Shown here piece after piece: positions 63,300 through 64,000 of a DNA stretch of 64,000 nucleotides (within the stretch, counting starts at the first letter, position 1; each line of letters starts with the position of its first letter). The notes beneath the pieces were generated by a model. The model did no database searches and was not told where the DNA came from. It saw only the letters and a list, made by a program, of their open reading frames with translations. The DNA comes from Thunnus maccoyii (taxonomy: Eukaryota > Chordata > Actinopteri > Scombriformes > Scombridae). The stretch lies in the NCBI RefSeq assembly GCF_910596095.1, contig NC_056551.1, positions 6,683,001 through 6,747,000 on the forward strand. Reading direction: 5' to 3'. The position numbers and the translations under genes were made by a program.

Positions 63300-64000
63300 T
63301 AGCACAGGGGCATTCTGGGTTTTTTTTAGGAGGGACATGGTAGTTTTACAGTATAGAACAGTACACCACACGTTAATAAAGATACACAGTCATAATGATT
63401 TCCCACGTAGCCAGGAACGATAACACGACATGGTGTCAGAAGTTGGATAGTGTATCCCGAGAAGGTCACCTGCATTTGATAGAAGCCTGGTCAAGAAAAG
63501 AAAAGACCATGAAGGAAACCAGGTAAACACCCTTGTGTACTGTATGGGTGATAAAGCAGACGACGTACTGAAAGGATTGAACTTGTCCGAAGTGCAACAA
63601 CAGCAATATGCTGCGGTAAGGGATGGATTTCATGGCTTCTTCGCTGTTGTGATGTGATATATGGAATAAGCACATTTTAACAGGAGAAAACAGGGAGAAA
63701 ATGAAACTGTGGACTCATTTTTATCTGCTTTATACACATTGGCTGAACATTGCAATTATGGAACGTTGCATGATGAGCTAATCAAAGACAGACTTGTAGT
63801 AGGGCTATCAGATTGTGTGTCGGAGCGCATGCAGTTAGATAAGGATCTTATGCGATTGAGATAGCAAGAAAGATGGAAGCAGAGCAACCTGCATGAGGAC
63901 ATAGCGAGCAAAAATGAGACATGCTGAGTGGATAGAGTTATGAGCAAAGGCAAATAGGATGAGAAAAAGAAGAAACATAACCAGGGTGATAAGCCTGGCC
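63300..64000 (+). mobile_element. Ty3/gypsy-like LTR retroelement, 5' end, decayed and cut by the window
   Basis: A stretch with an AATAAA hexamer (about 63376) ends at ACACGACA, directly followed by TGGTGTCAGAAG (63431-63442). This resembles the end of an LTR followed by a tRNA primer binding site. Beyond it, plus-strand sequence resembles the gag region of gypsy elements (blocks such as KADDVLKGLNLSE at about 63555 and LAEHCNYGTLHDELIKDRLV at about 63745-63805), but in-frame stops and shifts near 63650 and 63860 break it. The left LTR boundary is not defined and pol lies off the window. Confidence 0.65.

Overview
The window is nuclear DNA of a ray-finned fish, most likely a percomorph teleost. 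Three vertebrate genes with small exons and canonical GT-AG introns are recognisable. The rest is mostly introns, intergenic DNA and dispersed repeats of kinds common in fish: TTAA-flanked MITEs, hAT-type elements, a Harbinger remnant, a LINE fragment and the 5' end of a Ty3/gypsy-like retroelement. Gene names come from recognising protein families by eye. No alignment or database search was run.

Layout. (1) About 1-3371, minus strand: 5' part of GTF3C5 (TFIIIC subunit 5), five coding exons, with the 3' part beyond the left edge. (2) 3372-10814: intergenic DNA with hAT and TTAA elements, including one element nested in another. (3) 10815-15025, minus strand: complete gfi1b, a SNAG-domain, six-zinc-finger haematopoietic repressor of 328 aa in six coding exons, with a probable 5' UTR exon and a promoter candidate carrying GATA, RUNX and CCAAT motifs. 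(4) 15026-18500: intergenic DNA with a pentanucleotide satellite and a LINE reverse-transcriptase fragment. (5) About 18500-51785, plus strand: complete tsc1 (hamartin), one non-coding 5' exon plus 21 coding exons whose phases all join into a 1280-aa protein; its introns and 3' UTR hold many repeats. (6) 51786-64000: no recognised gene. There is a promoter-like segment near 54150-54420 with two small exon-like blocks behind it, a 56-62.7 kb stretch that looks like candidate regulatory DNA, and a decayed retroelement at the right end.

The order GTF3C5 - GFI1B - TSC1, with TSC1 divergent from the other two, matches the human 9q34 arrangement. This supports calling the zinc-finger gene gfi1b rather than a gfi1 paralogue. 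The genes are not functionally linked: GTF3C5 serves RNA polymerase III initiation, Gfi1b represses transcription in erythroid and megakaryocyte lineages, and hamartin restrains mTORC1 as part of the TSC complex.

The most notable observations are: a shared TTAA target among at least eight MITE copies, one of them nested in a hAT element whose sister copy in the same window keeps a single TTAA at the matching site; an apparent GC-AG intron in tsc1; a YY1-type motif fused to a ten-codon upstream ORF in the tsc1 leader; a MITE inside the tsc1 3' UTR; and a paired 4-nt donor/acceptor ambiguity in GTF3C5. I did not find a system that I can defend as wholly new.
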